This document shows, piece after piece, positions 43,485-51,981 of a DNA stretch of 64,000 bases (position 1 is the first letter of the stretch; every line of letters starts with the position of its first letter). The notes below the pieces were generated by a model that did no database searches, was not told the origin of the DNA, and worked only from the letters and a program-made list of their open reading frames with translations. This stretch comes from CAZJHD01 sp964545855 (GTDB taxonomy: Bacteria > Planctomycetota > UBA1135 > JACQFD01). The stretch covers positions 1 to 64,000 of the forward strand of contig CAZJHD010000024.1 in assembly GCA_964545855.1 (NCBI GenBank), written 5' to 3'. The translations under genes and the position numbers were made by a program.

Positions 43485-45476
43485 ATGACGACTTCGTTCC
43501 GTCGTGTCCTCGGCCTCGCGGCGACCGGTGGGCTCGCGCTGAGTCTCGTGACGACCGCGGCGCAGCTCCGCGCGCCGGACACGCCTGCGACTTCGGATCG
43601 GATCGTCGCGTCGCTCGACGACGGCGAGCCTGCGCCCGCCGTGCTCGCCGCCTTGCCCATGACGCCGGCGAGTCCCGAGGTCATCGCCGTCGCGCGCGTG
43701 CCCGACGTCGCGCAGCGCGAGGAGGTCGAGGACGCCGGCGCGGCGATCGACGTGGCGGCCCAGGAGGAGCGCACGGCCTCGCTTCGCGGACGACTGGTCG
43801 ACGATGCGACGGACGCGCCGATCGCTGGCGCGGAGATCCACGTCGGAGTGCAGCGGTCCCACGCCGCGAGGAACTTCGTTCCACCGAATCGACTCGTGAC
43901 GGATGCGGGCGGCGAGTTTCGAGCCGACGGACTCCCTCCGGGCGCGGCGTGGCTCAGTACGCGCTCTTCGAATCGGCTCGCCGCGAGTGTGGGGCCCATC
44001 GTGCTCGCGTCCGAAGAGTGCTCCGATCTCGGCGAGATTCGCCTCATCCAGGGTGGCGAGTTGCGCGCGACGCTCCTTGGCCCCGATGGCGAGCGTCTCG
44101 GGACCGTGAGGGCGAAGCACGACCTCACGCGGCGCGCCAAGCCGAACGTGCACGGAATGCACGGGAGCAGTCTCCGCTGGTACCTGGCCGCGGACGGGCT
44201 TCTGCTCGACTCCGAGCTCGCACCCGGCACCTGGAGCGTCAAGTACCCGATCGAGACGGACACGGGGCGCGATCTCCGTCGGACGGAATCTCCGGACGGA
44301 TGGACGCGATGGTCCATCACGGCTCCATTCGAGATCGTCGAGGGTCGCGTCACGGAGGTAGTCCTCGGCCCCCCGACGTTCGGCCGCGGCGTACTCGTCG
44401 GTCGCGTGACGCTCGATGGATCACCCGTCGGCGGCGCGCGCGTCCGCGTGACGACGGACCAGGACAATCGATCGACGGGCGCCACGCTCCACCTCGATCG
44501 AGAGCAGCCGGTCGATGCGAGCGGCGCGTTCCGGTTCGACGCGTTCCCGGCGGGGCCCGCGCTGCTGACGATCCTCATCCCCGCGGACGAGGCCGGCGCA
44601 TCGGATTCCCTGCGCGTCGAAGTGCCGGTCACGATTCCGGAGGACGCGGAGATTCGCCACGACGTCGCGCTCGGGCAGCGCGCGTCGATCCGCGGGCGCG
44701 TGAAGCGCAAGCGCGACGGTCGCGCCGTCGCGACGGCTCGGATCCTCGCTCGACCCGAGGATTCCCGGGAGCCCACGATCGGAACGCGGGCCGACGATCA
44801 CGGCCGATACGTCCTTGCAGGTCTTGCGCCGGGTCGATGGTGGATCGCGGCGGACGCGCGCGGCCTCGAGCGCGGGGAGCGGGGACCGATCGAAGTGCGC
44901 AATGGAGGAGACCAAACCGTCGATCTCGATCTCGCCTTCGGCGGCTGCATCCACGTGGACGTCGCGACTCCCGACGGCAGGAGGCTGCTCGGAGCGACGG
45001 TGGAAGCGGTCCTCCACGAGCCGTCCGCGGGCTCCGCCTCGACTCGATTCGAAGGAGAGAGCTCCGGCACGAGCGGCTGGTGCGTGTCGAACCTCCCGGC
45101 CGGCCGATGGGTCGTGAGCGCGCGGATGCCGGGTTTCCCCATCGTGTGGAGCGAGCCGATCGATCTCGCCGAGGGCGGCGCCGCCGGGGCACACCTCGTC
45201 TTCGCAGCGGGGACTCCTCTCCGAGTCGTCGCGCGCGACCGCGACGGCGCCGAGGTCTTCCCTTCCGCCGTCGAGCTGCGCGGAGACCGCGGCCGGCTGC
45301 TCGCCCTCGCCGACGACGACGCGCTCCGCGGCGACGGCGGCCCCGGCGTCGTGCTGTGCGCGCCCGAGGGCCGCGGCACGCTGGTCGTCTCCGCGCCGGG
45401 CTTCCGGGCCAGCCGCACGGAGATCGGCGTCGGACGCGCCGCCGGTCCGCCGACGGAGGTCACGCTGGAGCGATGA
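43485..45476 (+). CDS. Secreted carboxypeptidase-regulatory-like protein, paralogue 1
   Basis: 663 residues. Signal peptide, then a series of carboxypeptidase regulatory-like (CarboxypepD_reg) beta-sandwiches: units of the type ASLRGRLVDDATDAPIAGAEI, FRADGLPPGAAWLS and GRYVLAGLAPGRWWIAA. It has no peptidase active site. ATG 43485 is preceded by a leader that is also duplicated before the next gene. Two stretches are almost identical in DNA to the neighbour: 43684-43738 and 45216-45406. Surface or extracellular role presumed. Confidence 0.82.
   Translation: MTTSFRRVLGLAATGGLALSLVTTAAQLRAPDTPATSDRIVASLDDGEPAPAVLAALPMTPASPEVIAVARVPDVAQREEVEDAGAAIDVAAQEERTASLRGRLVDDATDAPIAGAEIHVGVQRSHAARNFVPPNRLVTDAGGEFRADGLPPGAAWLSTRSSNRLAASVGPIVLASEECSDLGEIRLIQGGELRATLLGPDGERLGTVRAKHDLTRRAKPNVHGMHGSSLRWYLAADGLLLDSELAPGTWSVKYPIETDTGRDLRRTESPDGWTRWSITAPFEIVEGRVTEVVLGPPTFGRGVLVGRVTLDGSPVGGARVRVTTDQDNRSTGATLHLDREQPVDASGAFRFDAFPAGPALLTILIPADEAGASDSLRVEVPVTIPEDAEIRHDVALGQRASIRGRVKRKRDGRAVATARILARPEDSREPTIGTRADDHGRYVLAGLAPGRWWIAADARGLERGERGPIEVRNGGDQTVDLDLAFGGCIHVDVATPDGRRLLGATVEAVLHEPSAGSASTRFEGESSGTSGWCVSNLPAGRWVVSARMPGFPIVWSEPIDLAEGGAAGAHLVFAAGTPLRVVARDRDGAEVFPSAVELRGDRGRLLALADDDALRGDGGPGVVLCAPEGRGTLVVSAPGFRASRTEIGVGRAAGPPTEVTLER
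43684..43738 (+). repeat. 55-bp segment identical to 45736-45790
   Basis: Inside the first 663-residue paralogue, 55 bases encoding AVARVPDVAQREEVEDAG are identical to 45736-45790 in the second, whereas surrounding coding sequence is much less alike. This fits gene conversion or strong constraint at this spot. Confidence 0.8.
45216..45406 (+). repeat. 191-bp segment nearly identical to 47280-47470
   Basis: The 3' ends of the two tandem paralogues differ at only four of 191 positions by my alignment. The encoded segment includes ARDRDGAEVFPSAVELRGDR and CAPEGRGTLVVSAPGF. The middles of the genes are far more diverged. Confidence 0.85.
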
Positions 45477-45548
45477 CGTGCGTCACGGGAGTGCGCTGCG
45501 CAGCCGCGCGCGAACTCAGCGCTCTCGGGCGGCGTCGAGAGCGACGCC

Positions 45549-47540
45549 ATGAAGATCTCGCCTCGCCAAGCGCTCGGAATCGTGTCGATCGCAGGGCTGG
45601 CAACCGTCGTCGCGGCAACGATGGTCACCGAACCGAGTCGCTCATCGATCGTCGTCGCGCAGAATCGCGAGACCAACGACGCGCGCAGAGAGCCCGCGGC
45701 GCAGGTCGCCGCCGAGATCGCGCCGCTGGAACATGTCGCCGTCGCGCGCGTGCCCGACGTCGCGCAGCGCGAGGAGGTCGAGGACGCCGGCCAGGCGATC
45801 GAGGCCACACCGGCGGAGGAGGGAACGGCCACGCTGCGCGGACGACTCGTCGATTTCACGACCGGCGCGCCGATCGACGGAGCGCGGCTCAGCGTCCGAG
45901 TGCAGCGATCGGGCGAGAAGAAGCTCTTCCATCCCGAGACGTACCCCGAGTCGGGCGCGAACGGCGTCTTCGAGGTGAGGGGCCTTCCCGCCGGCATCGC
46001 GTCGCTCGCGACGATGGCACCGGAGCGTCTGGACGTCTGGCTGGAGCCCTTCCCCATCGAGAGAGACGCGGTCCTCGATCTCGGCGACATCGCCCTCCTG
46101 CGCGGCGGCGGGATTCGCGCGCGCCTGCACGGCCTCGATGGCGAAGAGCTCACGGACGTCGGCGCGGTGATCGTGCGCACCCGGCTCGGAGATCGCGTGC
46201 GGGGTCTCGACCTCGCCCAGCCGTGGAAGCGCACGGGCTCCGACCGACACGTCGAATGGAACCGGCTCACTCCAGGGCGCTGGAGCGTCACCTACCCGAG
46301 GGAGCCGCGGGGCGGCGGCTGTGGCATCGGCCGTACAGTTCCGCCGGAGGAGCCCGTCGAGCGCATCGACTGGTACGTCATGGCCTTCGTCGACGTGACG
46401 GAGGGCCGGGTGACGCAGGTCGACATCGGACCGTCGGTGTTCGAGCGCGGCGCGCTCGCGGGACGCGTGACGCGTGACGGAGTCCCCGTCGCCGGCGCGC
46501 GCGTGCGGATCGTGTCGGATCCGCGCGATCCAGCGAGCGGCGTGACGCTCCATTTGGACCGCGAACGAGGCGTCGACGGCAACGGCGCGTTTCGATTCGA
46601 GCGGCTCCCCGCGGGGCCCGCGAGGCTCACGGCGCTCTTTCCCGCTGAGTCGGGGAGCACCGAGACCGAAGCGCTGATCGAGGAGGCGGTGACAATCCCT
46701 GCGGGCGCGGAGCTTCGTCACGACGTCGATCTCGAGCGACGCGCGACGATCCGCGGTCGGGTGACGTTCCGGCGCAGCGACAGCGTCTTCGGCAGCGCGC
46801 AGATCCGCGCCCGGCGCGACGGCTCTCGGGAGCCCTCGGTGCGCACCTCGGCCCCCTACGACCACGGTGAGTACGTCCTCCCGGGACTCGCGCCCGGCCG
46901 ATGGTGGATCACGGCCGAAGCTCACTACTTGGCGTCGCGCGAGCTCGGGCCCTTCGGCGTGGGGGCGGGAGACGAGCGAATCGTCGACGTCGTTCTCGCG
47001 GCCGGTGGACGCGTCTTGGCGGAGGTCCGGCCGTGCACCAGGGCCAAGGGGGGCACCGCGCGCGTGGAAGTGATCCCGGCCGACGCCTGCGATGAAGAGC
47101 CGTCTCGGATCTTCACGGGCAAGGGCCCCGTCTTCGGCACGATCCATCTGGATAGTCTTCCTCCGGGGCGCTGGATCGCGCGCGCGATCGTGCAGGGCTT
47201 CCCCGTGGCGCACAGCGCGCCGTTCGACGTCGCCGCCGGGGAGTACACGAAAGTGACCGTGCCGGTCTCCGCTGGCATCCCTCTCCGCGTCGTCGCGCGC
47301 GACCGCGACGGCGCCGAGGTCTTCCCCTCCGCCGTCGAGCTGCGCGGAGACCGCGGCCGGCTGCTCGCCCTCGCCGACGACGATGCGCTCCGCGGCGACG
47401 GCGGCCCCGGCGTCGTGCTGTGTGCGCCCGAGGGCCGCGGCACGCTGGTCGTCTCCGCGCCGGGCTTCCGCACGACGCGCGCCAAGATCGGCGTCGGCGC
47501 TCACCCCGGACCCTCCGTCGAGGTGATGCTGCGTCGATGA
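45549..47540 (+). CDS. Secreted carboxypeptidase-regulatory-like protein, paralogue 2
   Basis: 663 residues, exactly the length of its upstream neighbour and with the same domain order: signal peptide, then CarboxypepD_reg-type sandwiches (TLRGRLVDFTTGAPIDGARL, EYVLPGLAPGRWWITAE and similar). Head-to-tail tandem duplication with 72 bases between the genes. The end-segments share near-identical DNA while the middle differs. No active-site residues. Likely surface protein. The start is at ATG 45549, and its leader resembles that before 43485. Confidence 0.82.
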   Translation: MKISPRQALGIVSIAGLATVVAATMVTEPSRSSIVVAQNRETNDARREPAAQVAAEIAPLEHVAVARVPDVAQREEVEDAGQAIEATPAEEGTATLRGRLVDFTTGAPIDGARLSVRVQRSGEKKLFHPETYPESGANGVFEVRGLPAGIASLATMAPERLDVWLEPFPIERDAVLDLGDIALLRGGGIRARLHGLDGEELTDVGAVIVRTRLGDRVRGLDLAQPWKRTGSDRHVEWNRLTPGRWSVTYPREPRGGGCGIGRTVPPEEPVERIDWYVMAFVDVTEGRVTQVDIGPSVFERGALAGRVTRDGVPVAGARVRIVSDPRDPASGVTLHLDRERGVDGNGAFRFERLPAGPARLTALFPAESGSTETEALIEEAVTIPAGAELRHDVDLERRATIRGRVTFRRSDSVFGSAQIRARRDGSREPSVRTSAPYDHGEYVLPGLAPGRWWITAEAHYLASRELGPFGVGAGDERIVDVVLAAGGRVLAEVRPCTRAKGGTARVEVIPADACDEEPSRIFTGKGPVFGTIHLDSLPPGRWIARAIVQGFPVAHSAPFDVAAGEYTKVTVPVSAGIPLRVVARDRDGAEVFPSAVELRGDRGRLLALADDDALRGDGGPGVVLCAPEGRGTLVVSAPGFRTTRAKIGVGAHPGPSVEVMLRR

Positions 47541-47551
47541 GCGAAGAGGAT

Positions 47552-47564
47552 GGTGCCTGGCACC
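47552..47564. repeat. GGTGCCTGGCACC palindrome
   Basis: A 13-base palindrome with a single unpaired centre lies in the 39-base gap between the second 663-residue paralogue and the aspartic protease gene. I recall the same core (GGTGCC/GGCACC) as a dispersed repeat in GC-rich Planctomycetota and Deltaproteobacteria genomes. Only one copy noticed here. Confidence 0.4.
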
Positions 47565-47579
47565 GCTTGTTCCCTCCCC

Positions 47580-48479
47580 ATGGCGCGGTACCGCCCCCTC
47601 GCTCTTCTTCTCGCACCGTGCTTCGCCCTCGCCTGCGCGTCGCCAGACGTCGCCGCGCCGGCTCCGAGCGCCGCACGCGAGCTTCCGGCGCGCTTCGAGG
47701 GCGGACGCTTCTTCGTCACTCCCCGCACGGCCGCCGGCGAGACGCTGCGGCTCTTCACCGACACGGGCGGCGGGCTCTTCCTGCTCCGTCCCGCCGTCGC
47801 ACGACTGTCGCTCCCGGTGGAGACTGCCGGCGAGGGCGAGGACCGCATGGAACTCGTCGCCCTGCCGACCTTCGACGAGGCAGCGTGGATCCCGGGCCTG
47901 CCGGAGGAGCACGACGCGCGAGCGGCTCCCTTCCGCGGGAGGCTGCCGGTGCTCGACGAGGACTCCGGCGCGATGGACGTCGGCGACGGGATGCTCGGCG
48001 AAGCCTGGTTCGCCGGCCGCGTCTGGTCCTTCGACTACTCCCAAGGGCGGCTTCTCCTGCACGCGGCCGCCGACGAGGCGCTCTTCGATCCCGCGCACAC
48101 GGTGCGACTCGGCTTCCGCTCCGGCGAGGACGGGAAGCGGCTCCTCCACTTCCCGAGTGTCGAGGCCACGATCGACGGAGAGACGTTGCCGTTCCTGCTC
48201 GACACGGGCGCGACGGTGACGCTCTCGGAAGCCGCGCTCGCGGAACTCGGCGACGGCGGCCCCGCGGCGCGCGCGACCTGCTTCGTCGTGGCGAGCGTCT
48301 TCGACCGGTGGCGCGCCCGTCATCCCGACTGGCGCTGCATCGAGTCCGCCGATCGCGGGGCGCGAGGCGCGCTCGGCGGATCGTTGCTGAGCCGCTTCGT
48401 CGTGACGGTGGACGATCCGGCGGCGCGCGCGGGATTCCGTGGGCGTCAGGAGGCGATCGGCGTCACGCGGGAGCGATGA
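47580..48479 (+). CDS. Retropepsin-like aspartic protease lipoprotein with two DTG motifs
   Basis: 299 residues. Hydrophobic N-terminus with lipobox ALAC (Cys19). The first active-site-type triad is Asp61-Thr-Gly (LFTDTGGG) and the second Asp208-Thr-Gly (LLDTGATVTLSE). Two DTGs in one chain suggest a single-chain pseudo-dimer of two retropepsin lobes, which usually works as a dimer. ATG 47580 is preferred to one at 47550, which lies at the GGTGCCTGGCACC palindrome. Target unknown; probably acts in the periplasm or envelope. Confidence 0.7.
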   Translation: MARYRPLALLLAPCFALACASPDVAAPAPSAARELPARFEGGRFFVTPRTAAGETLRLFTDTGGGLFLLRPAVARLSLPVETAGEGEDRMELVALPTFDEAAWIPGLPEEHDARAAPFRGRLPVLDEDSGAMDVGDGMLGEAWFAGRVWSFDYSQGRLLLHAAADEALFDPAHTVRLGFRSGEDGKRLLHFPSVEATIDGETLPFLLDTGATVTLSEAALAELGDGGPAARATCFVVASVFDRWRARHPDWRCIESADRGARGALGGSLLSRFVVTVDDPAARAGFRGRQEAIGVTRER

Positions 48480-48486
48480 CCTGCCG

Positions 48487-48582
48487 CCCGGGAATGGGGT
48501 CAGTTCCCCATGAGACCCCTTCCTCTCTCGCGCGCGCGTTCCCCCGAACGAGAAAGAATGGGGGTCCGACCCCATTCCCGGG
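48487..48582. repeat. Palindromic dispersed repeat, copy 4 (inverted pair)
   Basis: CCCGGGAATGGGGTC at 48487-48501 and its exact complement GACCCCATTCCCGGG at 48568-48582 flank 66 bases. The right unit also carries its own hairpin, GGGGTCCGACCCC. This head-to-head pair resembles the paired REP (BIME) arrangement. It sits immediately before the truncated FG-GAP gene at 48592, at the probable breakpoint. Confidence 0.85.
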
Positions 48583-48591
48583 ATCGAGGGG

Positions 48592-49134
48592 ATGTCGATC
48601 GCGACGATCGGCGACGCCGACGGTGACGGTCTCCCCGATCTCGCCGTGGGCGCGGCCAACGACGACACGAACGGCGACGACTCCGGCTGGGTGACTCCCC
48701 TCTCGACGCGACCCGTCGGAGTCACCCACTACGGCTCCGTGCCGGCGGGCTGCACGGGCCCCGAGCGTCTCCAGGCCCACGGCGTGCCGACCGTCGGAAA
48801 CTCTCTCTTCGCGCTCCGCGGCAACAAAGCGCCCGCGAGCAGCCTCGGCCTGCTGCTCGTCACCGACTCGAAGGACCCGAGCCCGACCGGCACCGACGTC
48901 TTCGGGATCGGGGCTCAGCTCCTCGTCGACTTCCTCCTAGCCACCGAGGTCCTCGGCCTCGACATGAACAGCGACGCGCTCGGCTACGGCGCGACGCCGA
49001 CGCCGGTCCCGGCGAACCCCGTCCTCCTCGGCAAGACCTACTACGCCCAGGCACTCTGGTCCTGGGGCGGCACCTGCTCGCTGCCGCCCTACGGCTTGAG
49101 CGTCAGCACGGCGGTGCAGCTCACGGTCCAGTAG
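48592..49134 (+). pseudogene. Truncated FG-GAP protein gene (C-terminal remnant)
   Basis: 180 codons remain. They begin mid-repeat (IATIGDADGDGLPDLAVGAANDD) and continue into the full shared C-terminal domain. There is no signal peptide, and the 5' part is missing; the upstream boundary is the inverted repeat pair. The remnant aligns with the last ~180 residues of the 53518 protein, and 48829-48933 matches 56194-56298 at 104 of 105 bases. It still has an ATG but would make only a domain fragment. Confidence 0.75.
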
Positions 49135-49145
49135 CGCGGATCGGC

Positions 49146-49184
49146 GCGTAACGCGCGGGGCGCGGGCGCGGGTCGATGGGGACC
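49146..49184 (+). promoter_or_regulatory. Conserved upstream element, copy A
   Basis: GCGTAACGCG, six variable bases, then a block ending GGTCGATGGGGACC. The same two blocks at exactly the same spacing occur at 53466-53504 ahead of the other large FG-GAP gene. Ends 18 bases before the ATG at 49203, so it may be a promoter with transcript leader. Confidence 0.5.
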
Positions 49185-49202
49185 TCTTCCCCACGTCGAA
49201 CG

Positions 49203-51770
49203 ATGCGCCACCGCGCCCGACTCACGCTCCTCTCCGTCGCGATCCTCGCCCCGTTCACCGCCGCGCAGGCGCCGCCCTTCGGAGGCTCCGTCTTCCCGCT
49301 CCCTTCGACCTTCCTCGGCGAAGGGGTCCTCCTGCACGACGTGAACCTCGACGGACGGCTCGATGTGCTCGCACCCAACGGGTCGGGCGCCGGAGTCGTC
49401 TCGGTCTACCTCGGCAACGGCGCCGGGGACTTCGTCGGGCCGACGAACTTCCTCGCGAACAACGGCGCGAGCGCCCTCGCCGCGGGCGATCTCGACGGGA
49501 ACGGAACGCCCGACCTCGTCGTCGCGAACCGCACGTCGAACAACCTGTCGATCCTGCTCGGCACGGGAGGCGGTGCGTTCGCGGTGCCCGCGACCATCCC
49601 GACGCCGCTCACGCCTAACGCGATCGTTCTCGCCGACTTGAACGGCGACACGAATCTCGACGCCGTCGTCGCGTGCCAGAACTCCAACGCCGTCGCGATC
49701 CTGCTCGGCACCGGGACGGGCACCTTCGGCGCCTCCACGAGCTTCTCCGTGGGGGCCACCCCGCTCTCGGTCGCCGTGGGCGACCTGAACGGCGACGGGA
49801 AGCGCGACTTCGTCTGCGCGAACTCGGGCTCCAACAACGTCTCCGTCCGGCTCGGCGACGGCCTCGGCGGCTTCGGCGCCGCAACGGCGTTCTCCGTCGG
49901 CACGTCGCCCGCCTCCGTCGTGCTCGGGGACTTCGACGAGAACGGCGCGCTCGACCTCGCCACGGCCAATTCCTCTCTCTCCGCCAACAGCGTCTCGGTC
50001 CGCCTCGGGAACGGCCTCGGGAGCTTCGGGGCCGTCTCGACCCTCGCCGTCGGGCAGAGCCCGCGCGCGATCGTCGCGGCCCACTTCGACGCGGACGGTC
50101 ATCTCGACCTCGTGACCGGGGACAACACCTCGGGCACGCTCACCGTGCTGCTCGGGAGCGGGACCGGCACGTTCCCCACGAAGAAGACGATCGCCGCGCG
50201 CAGCAAGGCGACGAAGCTCGTCGCGGGCGACGTCGACAGCGACGGGAAGACCGACGTGGCCTTCGTGTCGGACGTGCCCGAGGTGCAGGTCCTGCGCGGC
50301 GACGGCGCCGGCGGATTCCTCGCGGGCGCCGCCACCCTCACGGGCTCGACGCCGATGGGGATCGCGCTCTGCGACTTCGACGGAAGCGGCACGCTCGACG
50401 CGCTCGTCGCCCACGCGGCGTCCAACTCCGTGGTCGCGATGCCGGGGAACGGCGGCGGGTGGGGCACGCTCAAGACGAACCCCGCGGCCGCGAGCCCGCG
50501 GTCCGTCGCCGTGGCGGACTTCAACACCGACGGCAAGCCGGACTACGCCGTCGCCAACGCCAACTCCAACAGCGTTCTGGTGAGCCTCGGCAACGGGACG
50601 TCCACGTTCGGCGCGGGCGTGCAGCACCCCGTGGGGACGTTCCCCTGGCAGGTGCATGCGGGCGACTTCACGGGCGACGGCGCAACCGACCTCCTGACGC
50701 CGAACGGCAACAGCAACGACGTGTCGCTGCTCGCCGGCAGCGGACCGGGGACCTTCGCGCCGGCGGTGCACACCGCCGTCAGCAGCTCGCCCCAATGCGC
50801 CGCGGTTGCCGACTTCGACCTCGACGGCGATCTCGACGTCCTCTTCGGCGGGACGTCCACGATGTTCGCGACGGTGCTCCTCGGCGACGGGCTCGGTGGC
50901 TTCCCGACCACCGCCACGACCTTCGTGACCGCGACGAGCGTCACCCAGAGCTGCGTCGCCGCGAGCGACATGAACGGAGACGGCGCGACCGACGCCGTGA
51001 TCGGGCTCGGCGCGAATCTGACGGTCGGCGTGCTCGTCAGCGCGGGCGGTGGAGCCTTCACCCCGACCGCCTCGCTCGCGGCCGGGACCGGAGGCGCGAG
51101 CGCGATCGTCGCGGGCGACGCCGACGGGGACGGGCGCTCCGACGTCTTCTTCAGCAACGCCCATCGCGTCGCGTACCACCGCGGCCTCGGCGCCGGCACG
51201 TTCGCTCTGGTCGGCCACTACTCCGCCGGCGCCGGCGCGCGCGTCGGCGCGCTCGGAGACCTCGACGCCGACGGAAAGCAGGACCTCCTCGTCCTCGAGA
51301 CGAGCTCCACGGGCATCTCCGTCTTCCGAAACCTCGTCGCGCCGCTTCCGGGCGTCGCGAGCTTCGGTGCGGGCACCCGCGGCTGCCGGGGCGTCCTCGG
51401 CATCGCGACGGAGTCCTCTCCGACTCCCGGGAACGCCGCCTTCGGCATCGTGTCGACGAACGCACCTCCGAAGAGCCTCGGTCTCGGGATCGTGGCGAAC
51501 GCGCAGAGCGTGGCTGGAAGCGACCCCTTCGGTCTGAACCTGCTCCTGCATGTCGACCTCATCGCCGCGACGGAGGTGAGCGCTCTCGACGCCTACAGCG
51601 ACTCCGTGGGCGGCTCCTTCGCGCCGGCCCCGATCCCGAACAGCCCCGCTCTCGTCGGTCAGAGCTACTTCGCCCAGACGATCTGGGTGGAGCCTGCGGC
51701 CTTCGAGTGCTCGGCGGGGCTCGTCGGTCTCGTGAGCTCGAAGGGGCTGCAGCTCACGGTCCAGCCGTGA
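49203..51770 (+). CDS. Secreted VCBS/FG-GAP repeat protein with shared C-terminal domain
   Basis: 855 residues. Signal peptide (through TAAQAPP), then about 14 VCBS repeats of the kind VGDLNGDGKRDFVCANSGSN and GDLDGNGTPDLVV with calcium loops, interspersed with LLGxGxGxF strands. The C-terminal ~110 residues (GAGTRGCRGVLG to LQLTVQP) are the domain shared with three neighbours. Likely an extracellular propeller-type protein. ATG 49203 is chosen because the signal peptide starts there; an ATG at 49176 lies within a conserved upstream element. Confidence 0.87.
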   Translation: MRHRARLTLLSVAILAPFTAAQAPPFGGSVFPLPSTFLGEGVLLHDVNLDGRLDVLAPNGSGAGVVSVYLGNGAGDFVGPTNFLANNGASALAAGDLDGNGTPDLVVANRTSNNLSILLGTGGGAFAVPATIPTPLTPNAIVLADLNGDTNLDAVVACQNSNAVAILLGTGTGTFGASTSFSVGATPLSVAVGDLNGDGKRDFVCANSGSNNVSVRLGDGLGGFGAATAFSVGTSPASVVLGDFDENGALDLATANSSLSANSVSVRLGNGLGSFGAVSTLAVGQSPRAIVAAHFDADGHLDLVTGDNTSGTLTVLLGSGTGTFPTKKTIAARSKATKLVAGDVDSDGKTDVAFVSDVPEVQVLRGDGAGGFLAGAATLTGSTPMGIALCDFDGSGTLDALVAHAASNSVVAMPGNGGGWGTLKTNPAAASPRSVAVADFNTDGKPDYAVANANSNSVLVSLGNGTSTFGAGVQHPVGTFPWQVHAGDFTGDGATDLLTPNGNSNDVSLLAGSGPGTFAPAVHTAVSSSPQCAAVADFDLDGDLDVLFGGTSTMFATVLLGDGLGGFPTTATTFVTATSVTQSCVAASDMNGDGATDAVIGLGANLTVGVLVSAGGGAFTPTASLAAGTGGASAIVAGDADGDGRSDVFFSNAHRVAYHRGLGAGTFALVGHYSAGAGARVGALGDLDADGKQDLLVLETSSTGISVFRNLVAPLPGVASFGAGTRGCRGVLGIATESSPTPGNAAFGIVSTNAPPKSLGLGIVANAQSVAGSDPFGLNLLLHVDLIAATEVSALDAYSDSVGGSFAPAPIPNSPALVGQSYFAQTIWVEPAAFECSAGLVGLVSSKGLQLTVQP

Positions 51771-51784
51771 CGGCGGCCGAGGCC

Positions 51785-51808
51785 GCGTAACGTCCGGCAC
51801 GCGGGCGC
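51785..51808 (+). promoter_or_regulatory. Conserved upstream element, copy C (partial)
   Basis: GCGTAACGTC followed, 16 bases from the first base, by GCGGGCGC, then CTCATGGACC. It keeps the spacing of copies A and B but diverges at the 3' end. It lies about 174 bases before the 51982 start, so it may mark an older gene start or a promoter. Confidence 0.35.
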
Positions 51809-51981
51809 TCATGGACCGAATCGCTCGCGAAGTGGACAAAGAAACGGACAGGCTCCTATCATCGAGCCCCACTCGTCCGCCGCGACGGCTCGCGCGTCAG
51901 CCTCGAGTTCCCGCGTGGCGTGCGGTCGAGAGTCGCCGGCGGCGTTCGTCGGACTTTCGCCGATCTCAAGGAGGAATTGTG

